DNA of 64,000 nucleotides from JACQQW01 sp964520655 (GTDB taxonomy: Bacteria; Omnitrophota; Gorgyraeia; Zapsychrales; Fredricksoniimonadaceae). Within the stretch, counting starts at the first letter, position 1; every line of letters starts with the position of its first letter. The stretch covers positions 6,800 through 70,799 of the forward strand of contig CAZFNI010000011.1 of NCBI GenBank assembly GCA_964520655.1. The letters are read 5' to 3'. Shown piece after piece: positions 25,074 through 32,223 of the stretch. Below the pieces are notes generated by a model. It was not told the DNA's origin, made no database searches, and was given only the letters and a program-made list of their open reading frames with translations. A program made the position numbers and the translations under genes.

Positions 25074-26113
25074 GATCAATGGTCGGTTTCGCTGAGGGTT
25101 TACTGGAAAAAGGTTTGCTGCCGGACAGCGTGATCCGTTTCGGCATGCGCCGGCTGCTGGCGGAAACGCTGGCGTTGGAGAGGAAAGACGGACTTGAGCA
25201 AAGGCAAGAACGGCTGATGCGTTTGATCCAAACCATGCGTTCTGCGCCCATCGCCGTTGCCACACGGGAGGCTAATGAACAGCATTATGAACTTCCGACG
25301 GAATTCTTCCGTTTTTGTTTGGGAAGGCATTTAAAATACAGCAGTTGTTTTTACATCACCGGCAATGAAAGTTTAACAGAGGCAGAGAGCATTATGCTGG
25401 ATAAGACCGCTCAACGGGCGGAGTTATCTGACGGACAGGATATCCTGGAGTTCGGCTGCGGCTGGGGTTCGCTGTCATTATTCATGGCGGCACGCTTCCC
25501 GCGTTCGCGTATCACCGCCGTGTCCAATTCCCGGACACAGAAGCTTTATATCGACTCACAGGCCAAAGAACGCGGCATAAATAACCTGGAGGTCATCACC
25601 TGCGACATGAACGTCTTCGCAACGGACAGGCATTTTGACCGCATTGTCTCAGTGGAAATGTTCGAGCACATGCGTAACTGGGGGGCGCTGCTGGCTAAAG
25701 CGGCGTCATTCCTCAAGCCGCAGGGAAAACTGTTCATCCATATCTTCACCCATAAAGAATTCGCTTACTTTTATGACCATAAGGACAGCAGTGATTTTAT
25801 CGGGCGGTATTTCTTTACCGGAGGGATCATGCCTTCCGATGATCTGCTGCTGTATTTCCAGGACCATGTGAGGATCGAAGACCATTGGCAGGTCGCTGGC
25901 ACGCATTATTCTAAGACAGCACGGGCGTGGCTTGAGAATATGGACAGCCATAAGAAAGAGATCATGCCGATCCTTCTGGCAACTTATGGGCAGAAGGAAT
26001 ACATCAAATGGTGGCACTATTGGCGTATTTTTTATATGGCGTGTGAAGAATTATGGGGCTATTCCGGCGGCAGTGAATGGATGGTCAGTCATTACCGGTT
26101 TGTCAAACGATAA
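25070..26113 (+). CDS. CFA-like SAM-dependent methyltransferase
   Basis: A 347-residue member of the cyclopropane-fatty-acid synthase superfamily, closer in pattern to the plant coclaurine N-methyltransferase-like branch. The SAM site is DILEFGCGWGSLSLFMA, preceded by the NEQHYELPTEFFRFCLGRHLKYSS substrate-loop region and followed by SVEMFEHMRNW. The cysteine that in E. coli Cfa lies in YSC is shifted (KYSSCF). ATG 25070, with AGGAAGG upstream and overlapping the previous stop, is preferred to the long frame from 24857. It is one of two such methyltransferases in this operon; substrate unknown, probably an unsaturated acyl chain or its oxidised product. Confidence 0.87.
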   Translation: MRSMVGFAEGLLEKGLLPDSVIRFGMRRLLAETLALERKDGLEQRQERLMRLIQTMRSAPIAVATREANEQHYELPTEFFRFCLGRHLKYSSCFYITGNESLTEAESIMLDKTAQRAELSDGQDILEFGCGWGSLSLFMAARFPRSRITAVSNSRTQKLYIDSQAKERGINNLEVITCDMNVFATDRHFDRIVSVEMFEHMRNWGALLAKAASFLKPQGKLFIHIFTHKEFAYFYDHKDSSDFIGRYFFTGGIMPSDDLLLYFQDHVRIEDHWQVAGTHYSKTARAWLENMDSHKKEIMPILLATYGQKEYIKWWHYWRIFYMACEELWGYSGGSEWMVSHYRFVKR

Positions 26114-26121
26114 GGGAGAAT

Positions 26122-27393
26122 ATGGCCAAACAAAAATTAGCGATCATCGGGACAGGGATATCCGGGATGGGTGTCGCCTACTTCATGAAGGATTTTTACG
26201 ACATTACCCTTTATGAGAAGAATGATTATATCGGGGGGCATACCAATACGGTCACCATCGTCGACCAGAAGAAAGAATTAGCCATCGACACCGGATTCAT
26301 CGTTTATAACGAGACGACTTATCCATTATTGACCCGTCTGTTCAAGGAGTTGATGGTCAGGACGAAACCGGCGTCCATGTCCTTTAGCGTTCAGCATGTT
26401 CCCTCAGGGCTTGAGTATTGCGGCACAGGATATAACGGTTTATTCGCCCAACGTAAGAACATCTTCAACCGGCCGTTCTTGCGCATGCTCATGGAGATCG
26501 ACAGGTTCAATAAGGAAGCGTTAGAGGTTTTGGTCAATCCGAAGTATGAGAGTTATTCCCTTGCGGATTACGTGATGGAGAAAGGATACAGCCGGGATTT
26601 TATTTTTCGTTTTCTGGTGCCAATGAGTTCTGCGGTCTGGTCCGCGCCTGTCGACCTGATGCTCAAATTCCCCGCCATGACGCTGGTGAGATTCTTTAAA
26701 AACCACTGTTTCCTGGGGATCCAAGGTCATTTGCAATGGCGTACCTGCGATGGCGGCAGCCGTCAGTACCGTGATAAACTGCTGGCTCAGATCAAGGCGA
26801 ATATCTGGCCTAACCGAGGCGTATCAAAGGTTATCCGTGAGGGCAATGGCGTCCGGGTGATCGACAGCCAGGGGGTGGCATTGACCTATGATAAGGTGGT
26901 GATCGCTGCCCATGCCGATGAAGCCTTGGGGATGCTGGAGGATCCGACGGATGATGAGCGTGAATTGCTGGCCAAGTTCCCCTATCATTTGAATAAAGCA
27001 ACTCTGCATACGGATACAGCCCTGATGCCCAAAACAAAGCGGGCGTGGTCGTCGTGGAATTACCGCATCCATGAGAATGAGAAAGGGGAACTGTTCACGA
27101 CAACGATCTATGACATGAATAGCCTTCAGGGGGTATCATCGAACAAAGGATGGTTCGTGTCCATCAATGATCCCGGCTTGATCGACCCTGCCAAGATCGT
27201 CTGGACGAAAGATTATCATCATCCATTGTTCACGACAGAAGGGCAGAAGGCCCAGCATCTGCTCCCGCGTTTAAATGAGACCGGTCCGGTTTATTTCACC
27301 GGCGCGTATTTCCGTTATGGCTTTCACGAGGATGGGCTGTTGTCCGCCTTGAATGTGGCGCGCAAATTGACCAGGGAACCCATATGGTCATGA
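26122..27393 (+). CDS. FAD-dependent amine-oxidase-like oxidoreductase (COG2907 type)
   Basis: A 423-residue flavoprotein. The dinucleotide-binding motif IIGTGISGMGVAYFM is followed by LYEKNDYIGGHTNTV, the FAD ribose/pyrophosphate region, and the C-terminal FTGAYFRYGFHEDGLLSALNVAR closes the FAD site. This is the COG2907 NAD/FAD-binding family that travels with DUF1365 and Cfa genes. In Rhodobacter sphaeroides a homologous set has been linked to desaturation steps in furan fatty acid synthesis (UfaD, as I recall). GGGAGAA precedes the ATG 26122. The stop overlaps the DUF1365 gene. Confidence 0.88.
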   Translation: MAKQKLAIIGTGISGMGVAYFMKDFYDITLYEKNDYIGGHTNTVTIVDQKKELAIDTGFIVYNETTYPLLTRLFKELMVRTKPASMSFSVQHVPSGLEYCGTGYNGLFAQRKNIFNRPFLRMLMEIDRFNKEALEVLVNPKYESYSLADYVMEKGYSRDFIFRFLVPMSSAVWSAPVDLMLKFPAMTLVRFFKNHCFLGIQGHLQWRTCDGGSRQYRDKLLAQIKANIWPNRGVSKVIREGNGVRVIDSQGVALTYDKVVIAAHADEALGMLEDPTDDERELLAKFPYHLNKATLHTDTALMPKTKRAWSSWNYRIHENEKGELFTTTIYDMNSLQGVSSNKGWFVSINDPGLIDPAKIVWTKDYHHPLFTTEGQKAQHLLPRLNETGPVYFTGAYFRYGFHEDGLLSALNVARKLTREPIWS

Positions 27394-28154
27394 AGTCTTG
27401 CCTGTATGAAATGACCGTGATGCATGAGCGGCGTATGCCGCTAGTCAGGCGATTTACCCACAAGGTGTTCATGTTCTATCTAGATCTGGGGGAGGTCGAC
27501 AGTATCTCCAGGAAGGTGCCTCTTTTTGGGCACAATCAGCGTCGGGTATTTGATTACCGCGAGGCTGACCATATCGGCAATATCCGGGATTTCTTGCGAT
27601 CAAAAGGTTTTGATGATCAAACAGCCCGGGTGAGCTTATTGACGAATGTCCGCACCTTCGGCTATGTGTTCAATCCGGTGTCGTTCTATTTTTGTTTTGA
27701 TGCACAGGATAAACCGCTGTGCGTGGTAGTTGAGATCGGTAATACGTTCAAAGAGCTGAAATATTTCTTTCTGGGTCCGGAACATTTCAAGAATGGCGCG
27801 TTTAAGAGCCGTCAGACAAAGTTTTATTATATTTCTCCGTTTACGGAATTAGAAGACCAGCTGGATTTTGATATCCAGGTCCCGCAGGAAGGTCTTAAGA
27901 TCGGCATTGATGTCCATAAGGACAATAAACCGTTCTTTTTTTCTTCGATGACGGGCAAACGTGTTGAATTAAGCAGTGCGCAGTTGTTCTCGGCCATGAT
28001 CCGTTACCCATTTGTGACGTTGAAGGTCATTGCGCTCATTCACTGGCACGCGGCTGTTCTGCATTTTAAACATCATGTGCCGTTCCACTATAAGGAAGAA
28101 CGCCCAGAGTCCCAGCAGGGCATCGGCAGAAAAAAAGAGAAGGTATCCTTATGA
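27384..28154 (+). CDS. DUF1365 family protein
   Basis: A 256-residue protein matching DUF1365: the opening SCLYEMTVMHERRMPLVRRFTHKVFMFYLDL and the highly conserved TNVRTFGYVFNPVSFYFCFD segment (residues ~88-110) are diagnostic. The histidines and aromatic residues near the C terminus (IHWHAAVLHFKHHVPFH) could bind metal. The family almost always sits between COG2907 flavoproteins and Cfa-type methyltransferases, exactly as here. In R. sphaeroides a relative has been implicated in the oxygen-dependent furan-forming step (UfaO, from memory). Starts at 27384 or 27390; overlaps both neighbours. Confidence 0.9.
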   Translation: MVMKSCLYEMTVMHERRMPLVRRFTHKVFMFYLDLGEVDSISRKVPLFGHNQRRVFDYREADHIGNIRDFLRSKGFDDQTARVSLLTNVRTFGYVFNPVSFYFCFDAQDKPLCVVVEIGNTFKELKYFFLGPEHFKNGAFKSRQTKFYYISPFTELEDQLDFDIQVPQEGLKIGIDVHKDNKPFFFSSMTGKRVELSSAQLFSAMIRYPFVTLKVIALIHWHAAVLHFKHHVPFHYKEERPESQQGIGRKKEKVSL

Positions 28155-29365
28155 AAACTGTGTGCGAACGCATCATCCATCATGTGTTTATGCCCCTGAA
28201 ATTGGGGCAAATGACGATGATATTGCCTGACGGCAGCAGCCGTGTTTATGGCCTTGAGCCAAACGGCATCACCGCGACCATTCACGTGAAGCGTCAGGAT
28301 TTCTTTCGTAAGTGCGTATTGTTCGGTGATGTTGGTTTCGGGGAAAGTTATGTGCAGGGGGACTGGGATACGGATGATATCACCCAGGTCATCAAATGGA
28401 TGATCCATAATGTTGAACATCACCCGACGCTGATGGCCGATAATATCAAACGAACGCCGGTCAACTGGTTCCGCCTGTTCAACACCTGGGCGCATCAGCT
28501 GCGGGATAATACATTGCTTGGCAGCCGTAAGAATATTTCCGACCACTATGATCTGGGCAATGATTTCTTTAAAACGTTCCTTGATCCGACCATGGCGTAT
28601 TCCAGCGCGTATTTTACCGATCCCAAACAAACGCTTTATGAGGGCCAAGTCGCCAAATTCGATGTCTGGTGCCGCAAGCTGCGTTTAAAGCCATCTGACC
28701 GTGTGCTGGAGATCGGCAGCGGCTGGGGAGGTTTTGCCCTGCATGCGGTTACGCATTACGGATGTCATGTCACCACCATCACGCTGTCTAAGGAACAATA
28801 TGAATATGTGAAGGCATTGGCATTGAAGCAGGGGGTAAAAGAGAAGATCGACGTGCAATTGGTCGATTACCGTCATGTGACCGGCCAATATGATAAGATC
28901 ATTTCGATCGAGATGATAGAGGCGGTCGGTGATAAGTTCCTGCCGGATTATTTCAGCCAGCTGCATCATTGCCTGAAAGCCGACGGACTGGTGGGGCTGC
29001 AGATGATCACCTCACCTGACCACCGTTATGAGAGTTTTCGGGACAATGTGGACTGGATACAAAAGCACATTTTCCCGGGCAGCCTTCTGCCCTCGATGAA
29101 AGCTGTTCATGAGGCTGCTTATGCGACAGGGAATTTGAACATCTTTGACCATGAGGACATCACGTTAAGCTATGCGCGGACGCTTCAGATGTGGCGTGAG
29201 GCGTTCAATGCGCATAGCTCGCAGGTGAAGGCCATGGGCTTTGATCAGACCTTCCTGCGGAAGTGGAATTATTATCTATCTTACTGCGAAGCGGCTTTCG
29301 CCATGAGGAACATATCGGTTGTCCAGACGGTATTGACCCGCCCCAACAATTATCAGCTTAAGTAA
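28151..29365 (+). CDS. Cyclopropane-fatty-acid synthase family methyltransferase
   Basis: A 404-residue protein with a Cfa N-terminal substrate-binding domain (~1-125; GVGFGESYVQGDWDTDDI-type loop) and a Rossmann methyltransferase domain (SAM motif VLEIGSGWGGFALHA at ~178). The conserved Glu region IEMIEAVG and the ITSPDHRY and F-PG segments are present. The position of the E. coli catalytic Cys139 (YSC) is a serine (AYSSAYF), as in the branch that includes non-cyclopropanating C-methyltransferases. Last gene of the marR operon; it overlaps DUF1365 by 4 nt. Confidence 0.9.
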   Translation: MKTVCERIIHHVFMPLKLGQMTMILPDGSSRVYGLEPNGITATIHVKRQDFFRKCVLFGDVGFGESYVQGDWDTDDITQVIKWMIHNVEHHPTLMADNIKRTPVNWFRLFNTWAHQLRDNTLLGSRKNISDHYDLGNDFFKTFLDPTMAYSSAYFTDPKQTLYEGQVAKFDVWCRKLRLKPSDRVLEIGSGWGGFALHAVTHYGCHVTTITLSKEQYEYVKALALKQGVKEKIDVQLVDYRHVTGQYDKIISIEMIEAVGDKFLPDYFSQLHHCLKADGLVGLQMITSPDHRYESFRDNVDWIQKHIFPGSLLPSMKAVHEAAYATGNLNIFDHEDITLSYARTLQMWREAFNAHSSQVKAMGFDQTFLRKWNYYLSYCEAAFAMRNISVVQTVLTRPNNYQLK

Positions 29366-29377
29366 ATTTAACAAACG

Positions 29378-29386
29378 TGATATAAT
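29378..29386 (+). promoter_or_regulatory. Extended -10 promoter of the 29416 gene
   Basis: TGATATAAT (29378-29386) is a perfect extended -10. A poor -35 (TTAAGT, 29358-29363) overlaps the end of the preceding gene at 17 bp. Transcription from here would give a ~23-nt leader holding AAGGAGGG, so the small Cys-rich gene is expressed apart from the lipid operon. Confidence 0.75.
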
Positions 29387-29415
29387 CCATTAACCAAAAA
29401 CCTAAGGAGGGTTGT

Positions 29416-29670
29416 ATGTCAGAAGAAAAGAAAGATCATCAGGATTCCTGCTGCAGTGGTGGTGAAGGTAAATCTGCCGGTGGATGTGGTTGCGGTGGCG
29501 GCTGCGGCATCAAGAAATTGCTGGTGGGTTTGATCATCGGCGCGTTCGTGTTCGCGGCTGGTATGTGGTATGCCAAAGCCAACTGCCATAAGTGCACCAG
29601 CGGCGGAGACATGGGCAAAATGTGCCCCATGGGCGGTAAGATGAGCATGGGTTCTGTGGAGGCTAAGTAA
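29416..29670 (+). CDS. Small Cys/Gly-rich membrane protein
   Basis: An 84-residue protein with a cytosolic N terminus rich in Cys and Gly (CCSGG...GGCGCGGGCG, residues ~12-31), one transmembrane helix (~33-51) and a short periplasmic tail with CHKC, CPM and several Met residues. The ATG follows a full AAGGAGGG site. I know no family. Cysteine clusters on one side and Cys/Met on the other suggest metal (Cu, Zn) binding, supported by the adjacent convergent CDF metal exporter, but that is inference. Its stop touches the CDF stop with no gap. Confidence 0.75.
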   Translation: MSEEKKDHQDSCCSGGEGKSAGGCGCGGGCGIKKLLVGLIIGAFVFAAGMWYAKANCHKCTSGGDMGKMCPMGGKMSMGSVEAK

Positions 29671-30531
29671 TTATTTGGGTTCGATGTGGACGACAATGTC
29701 CGCTAAAGGCAGAGGAGAAGCGATGAGCTTGTCTTTAACCTTGTGGCCCAATTCGTGTGAACGTATCACGGTCATCTGCCCGTCGACTTCGACGTGCAGT
29801 TCGACAAAATAGTGGGTGCCGCTTTTGCGCACCCGGCATTTCTCAATGCCCTTGACCCCGTCAACCGCCAGGGCCATCAACCGGATGGCGCTGGTGATGG
29901 TGGGGTCAGGGGCCGCATCCATGATCTCCTGCACAGCCATATTAAGCAAAGTCAATCCGTTAAACCCGATCACAAAACTAGCCACCAGCGCTGCCCAATT
30001 GTCTGCTCCCTGGAATCTTGGGCCCCCGTAAACAGATAGTGAAATGCCAATAAACGCAGCGACAGATGTGATCGCATCCGAGCGGTGATGCCAGGCATCC
30101 ACTTGCACGGATAAACTGTGCGCCTTCTTGCCTAAGTTGATCAGACGCTGGAAGAGGAATTCCTTGATAAAGATGACACCGACCAAGATAAACAGCGTGA
30201 AAGCTGCCGGATGCTGGGAAGGATTCTGGATCTCCCTGATCGATTGAACGCCAATGAAAACTGCCGCTCCAAGCAAAGCAAAAGCTACGATCATGGCAGC
30301 CAGCGACTCGGCTTTCCCATGCCCGAAGGGATGGTCTTTATCAGGCGGCTTGGAGCCGATCTTCAGTCCGCTTAAGACGACAAGGGAGGAAAAGATATCC
30401 AGCGTAGACTCAATGCCGTCAGCGATCAGGGCATAAGTGTGTCCAATGATGCCGGCGGTGATCTTGACTAACGCCAGGGTGAGATTGGCTAGAAGGCCGA
30501 TGATAACCCCGCGCGCACTTTGGTTTGACAT
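29671..30531 (-). CDS. Cation diffusion facilitator metal exporter
   Basis: A 286-residue CDF antiporter with about six transmembrane helices and a C-terminal cytosolic dimer domain (~205-286). The metal site residues are in ALIADGIES-LD (helix 2, D38/D44 region) and DAWHHRSDA (helix 5, H-x3-D), with HPFGHGKAE between helices 2 and 3. This D/H pattern fits Zn, Fe, Co or Cd export (FieF/ZitB-like). The start codon is 6 nt from a minus-strand -10 box with no ribosome site. It is divergent from the FKBP-type gene, and their promoters overlap. Confidence 0.93.
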   Translation of the reverse strand: MSNQSARGVIIGLLANLTLALVKITAGIIGHTYALIADGIESTLDIFSSLVVLSGLKIGSKPPDKDHPFGHGKAESLAAMIVAFALLGAAVFIGVQSIREIQNPSQHPAAFTLFILVGVIFIKEFLFQRLINLGKKAHSLSVQVDAWHHRSDAITSVAAFIGISLSVYGGPRFQGADNWAALVASFVIGFNGLTLLNMAVQEIMDAAPDPTITSAIRLMALAVDGVKGIEKCRVRKSGTHYFVELHVEVDGQMTVIRSHELGHKVKDKLIASPLPLADIVVHIEPK

Positions 30532-30552
30532 AAACCGATTCTACCCTATAAT
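30525..30552 (+). promoter_or_regulatory. Promoter of slyD-like gene
   Basis: TTGACA (30525-30530) and TATAAT (30547-30552), both perfect, spaced by 16 bp. The -35 box covers the start codon of the divergent CDF gene. A ~37-nt leader follows, with AGCAGGG before the ATG at 30596. Confidence 0.9.
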
Positions 30553-30565
30553 AAAAATTCTTCAA
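30538..30565 (-). promoter_or_regulatory. Promoter of CDF gene overlapping the slyD promoter
   Basis: On the minus strand TTGAAG (30565-30560) and TAGAAT (30543-30538) are spaced by 16 bp; the -10 ends 6 nt before the CDF ATG (30531). The site interleaves with the opposite promoter at 30525-30552, so polymerase cannot occupy both at once. Confidence 0.65.
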
Positions 30566-30595
30566 ACAGCCAATTTAAAAAAGAAAGCAGGGTCT

Positions 30596-31063
30596 ATGTC
30601 GCATGTGATCTCTTTTCATTACCGTTTAACTGACAAGTCAGGCAAACAGCTGGATGTCTCCCAGGACGGGCATCCGTTGATATTTCTTTCTGGTTCCGGC
30701 CAGATCATCCCCGGTTTGGAATCTGTTCTGGTGGCGATGGAAGTCTCCCAGAAAAAGACAGTGACCGTTCTGGCCAAAGATGCTTACGGCGAATACAATG
30801 ATCAATTGATCTTTAAGGTAAAGCGTTCCCAGCTTCCCAAGCCGGACTTAGCTATTGGTGATATGTTCGAAGCTGGCGGCGGCGACCAATACATGCCTGT
30901 CGGTGTCACCGCGATCGACGGGGATGATGTCACCTTAAACGGCAACCATCCTCTGGCAGGTCAGGATCTGACCTTTGAAGTTTCGATCGTCAGTAAACGT
31001 CCGGCCACGGCTGAGGAGATCTCTCACGGCCATCCGCATGGTACCGGCGGCTGCCATCATTAA
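30596..31063 (+). CDS. slyD: FKBP-type peptidyl-prolyl isomerase, SlyD-like
   Basis: A 155-residue SlyD-type protein: an FKBP core (LIFLSGSGQIIPGLESVL at residues ~25-45, KKTVTVLAKDAYGEYND), an IF chaperone insert (~65-125), return to FKBP, and a C-terminal tail with HGHPHGTGGCHH. In E. coli the His/Cys-rich SlyD tail binds nickel and zinc and helps hydrogenase maturation; here the tail is short but still has five His and one Cys. Divergence from a metal exporter supports a metal-related role. Start at 30596 is set by its promoter and ribosome site. Confidence 0.92.
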   Translation: MSHVISFHYRLTDKSGKQLDVSQDGHPLIFLSGSGQIIPGLESVLVAMEVSQKKTVTVLAKDAYGEYNDQLIFKVKRSQLPKPDLAIGDMFEAGGGDQYMPVGVTAIDGDDVTLNGNHPLAGQDLTFEVSIVSKRPATAEEISHGHPHGTGGCHH

Positions 31064-31077
31064 TACGCAGGTTTAAC

Positions 31078-32214
31078 ATGAAGCGCTGGCTTCACTATGC
31101 CGTTTTAGGTTTGTGTGCCTGGTATATCATCCTCATTGGCGTGCATTTCTTTAACCAGCGCCCATTATGGAACGACGAGGAATGCGTCCTGCGCAATATC
31201 ACGCAGTTAAGTCCTCGCGATTTGTTTAGCCGGACGCTTCTTTCTGACCAGGCTTTCCCTCGATCCTATCTGTGCATCATCCAGCAGTTTTCCCAGCATT
31301 GGGACTATTCCCGCCTATCCCTTCGGCTGTTCCCGTTTTTGGCCATGCTGTGCGCGTTTATGGTGTGGTTGCGCATAGGGTTTCTATCCTGGACGTTGCC
31401 GGTAGACCGCTTGAATTTTATCCTCTGCTGGACGGCTTCCGTCCCCTTGATCTATTACGCCGCGGAATTAAAACAATATTCCATGGATGTGCTGGCTGCA
31501 TCTGTGCTGGTCTACCTCTTAATGAAGATATCCACAAGGCATCTATCAGCGTCGTGGTTATACCTGTTCCCATTGTTTGGTTTGTTTAGTTATGTGTCAT
31601 TGTTCTTAGCGTTTGTTCCGTTGTGCGTCATGCGCTTGAAGAAACAAGTGCTGCTGACGTACCTTGGTGTTTGTGTGGCTGTCATGGGCGGCGTCTGGCT
31701 GCTGGATGTGCGCCACAGCGCCACAGGACTGCTAGAGATCTATTGGCATGATTATTTCATCTCCTTTGCGTCGCTGTTAGAGTTCTTCAAAACTTTCGGA
31801 GAGGGGATCAATAATCTGATCTCGCGTTGGTTCGTTGAGATCCCAAAATCCTATAGAGCGATGGCCCGCGTGTTCGGTGCGATCGGGTTGGCGTATGTAG
31901 TGTGGGAGGGGATCAAAGACTTTAGGAACAGAACATCTGTCAGTGTGGCTAAGATCGCTTTGATCATTATGCTTGAACTGATTATTCTGGGAGCCCTCCG
32001 TAAATTCCCTTTTACCGTTCCACGCATGTCCTTATTCTTTGCCCCCATGCTCATGTTTGGCATCGTAGAGGCGCTCGCTTGGGCGCGTCAACGTTCGCTG
32101 CTGCTGTATCGGCCTTTACAAGCTGCGCTGTGGCTGTATTTAGGGTTTATGTCTTTGGGGATAACGCTCGTTGTTTTTCACGGGGACCTCGGCGCCCAAA
32201 GTAGGATCTGGTAA
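31078..32214 (+). CDS. Polytopic membrane protein, GT-C (ArnT/PMT-like)
   Basis: A 378-residue protein with about nine transmembrane helices. The first periplasmic loop carries LWNDEECVLRNI, an acidic D-E pair in the place where GT-C glycosyltransferases (GT39/ArnT-like) keep their catalytic Asp, followed by SYLCIIQQFSQHWDYSRLSLRLFPFL, also typical. Such enzymes move sugars from polyprenyl phosphate to proteins or lipids at the periplasmic face. It is shorter than ArnT and lacks an obvious C-terminal soluble domain. Starts 14 nt after the slyD-like gene; convergent with the SulP gene. Confidence 0.75.
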   Translation: MKRWLHYAVLGLCAWYIILIGVHFFNQRPLWNDEECVLRNITQLSPRDLFSRTLLSDQAFPRSYLCIIQQFSQHWDYSRLSLRLFPFLAMLCAFMVWLRIGFLSWTLPVDRLNFILCWTASVPLIYYAAELKQYSMDVLAASVLVYLLMKISTRHLSASWLYLFPLFGLFSYVSLFLAFVPLCVMRLKKQVLLTYLGVCVAVMGGVWLLDVRHSATGLLEIYWHDYFISFASLLEFFKTFGEGINNLISRWFVEIPKSYRAMARVFGAIGLAYVVWEGIKDFRNRTSVSVAKIALIIMLELIILGALRKFPFTVPRMSLFFAPMLMFGIVEALAWARQRSLLLYRPLQAALWLYLGFMSLGITLVVFHGDLGAQSRIW

Positions 32215-32223
32215 AGCATTACT

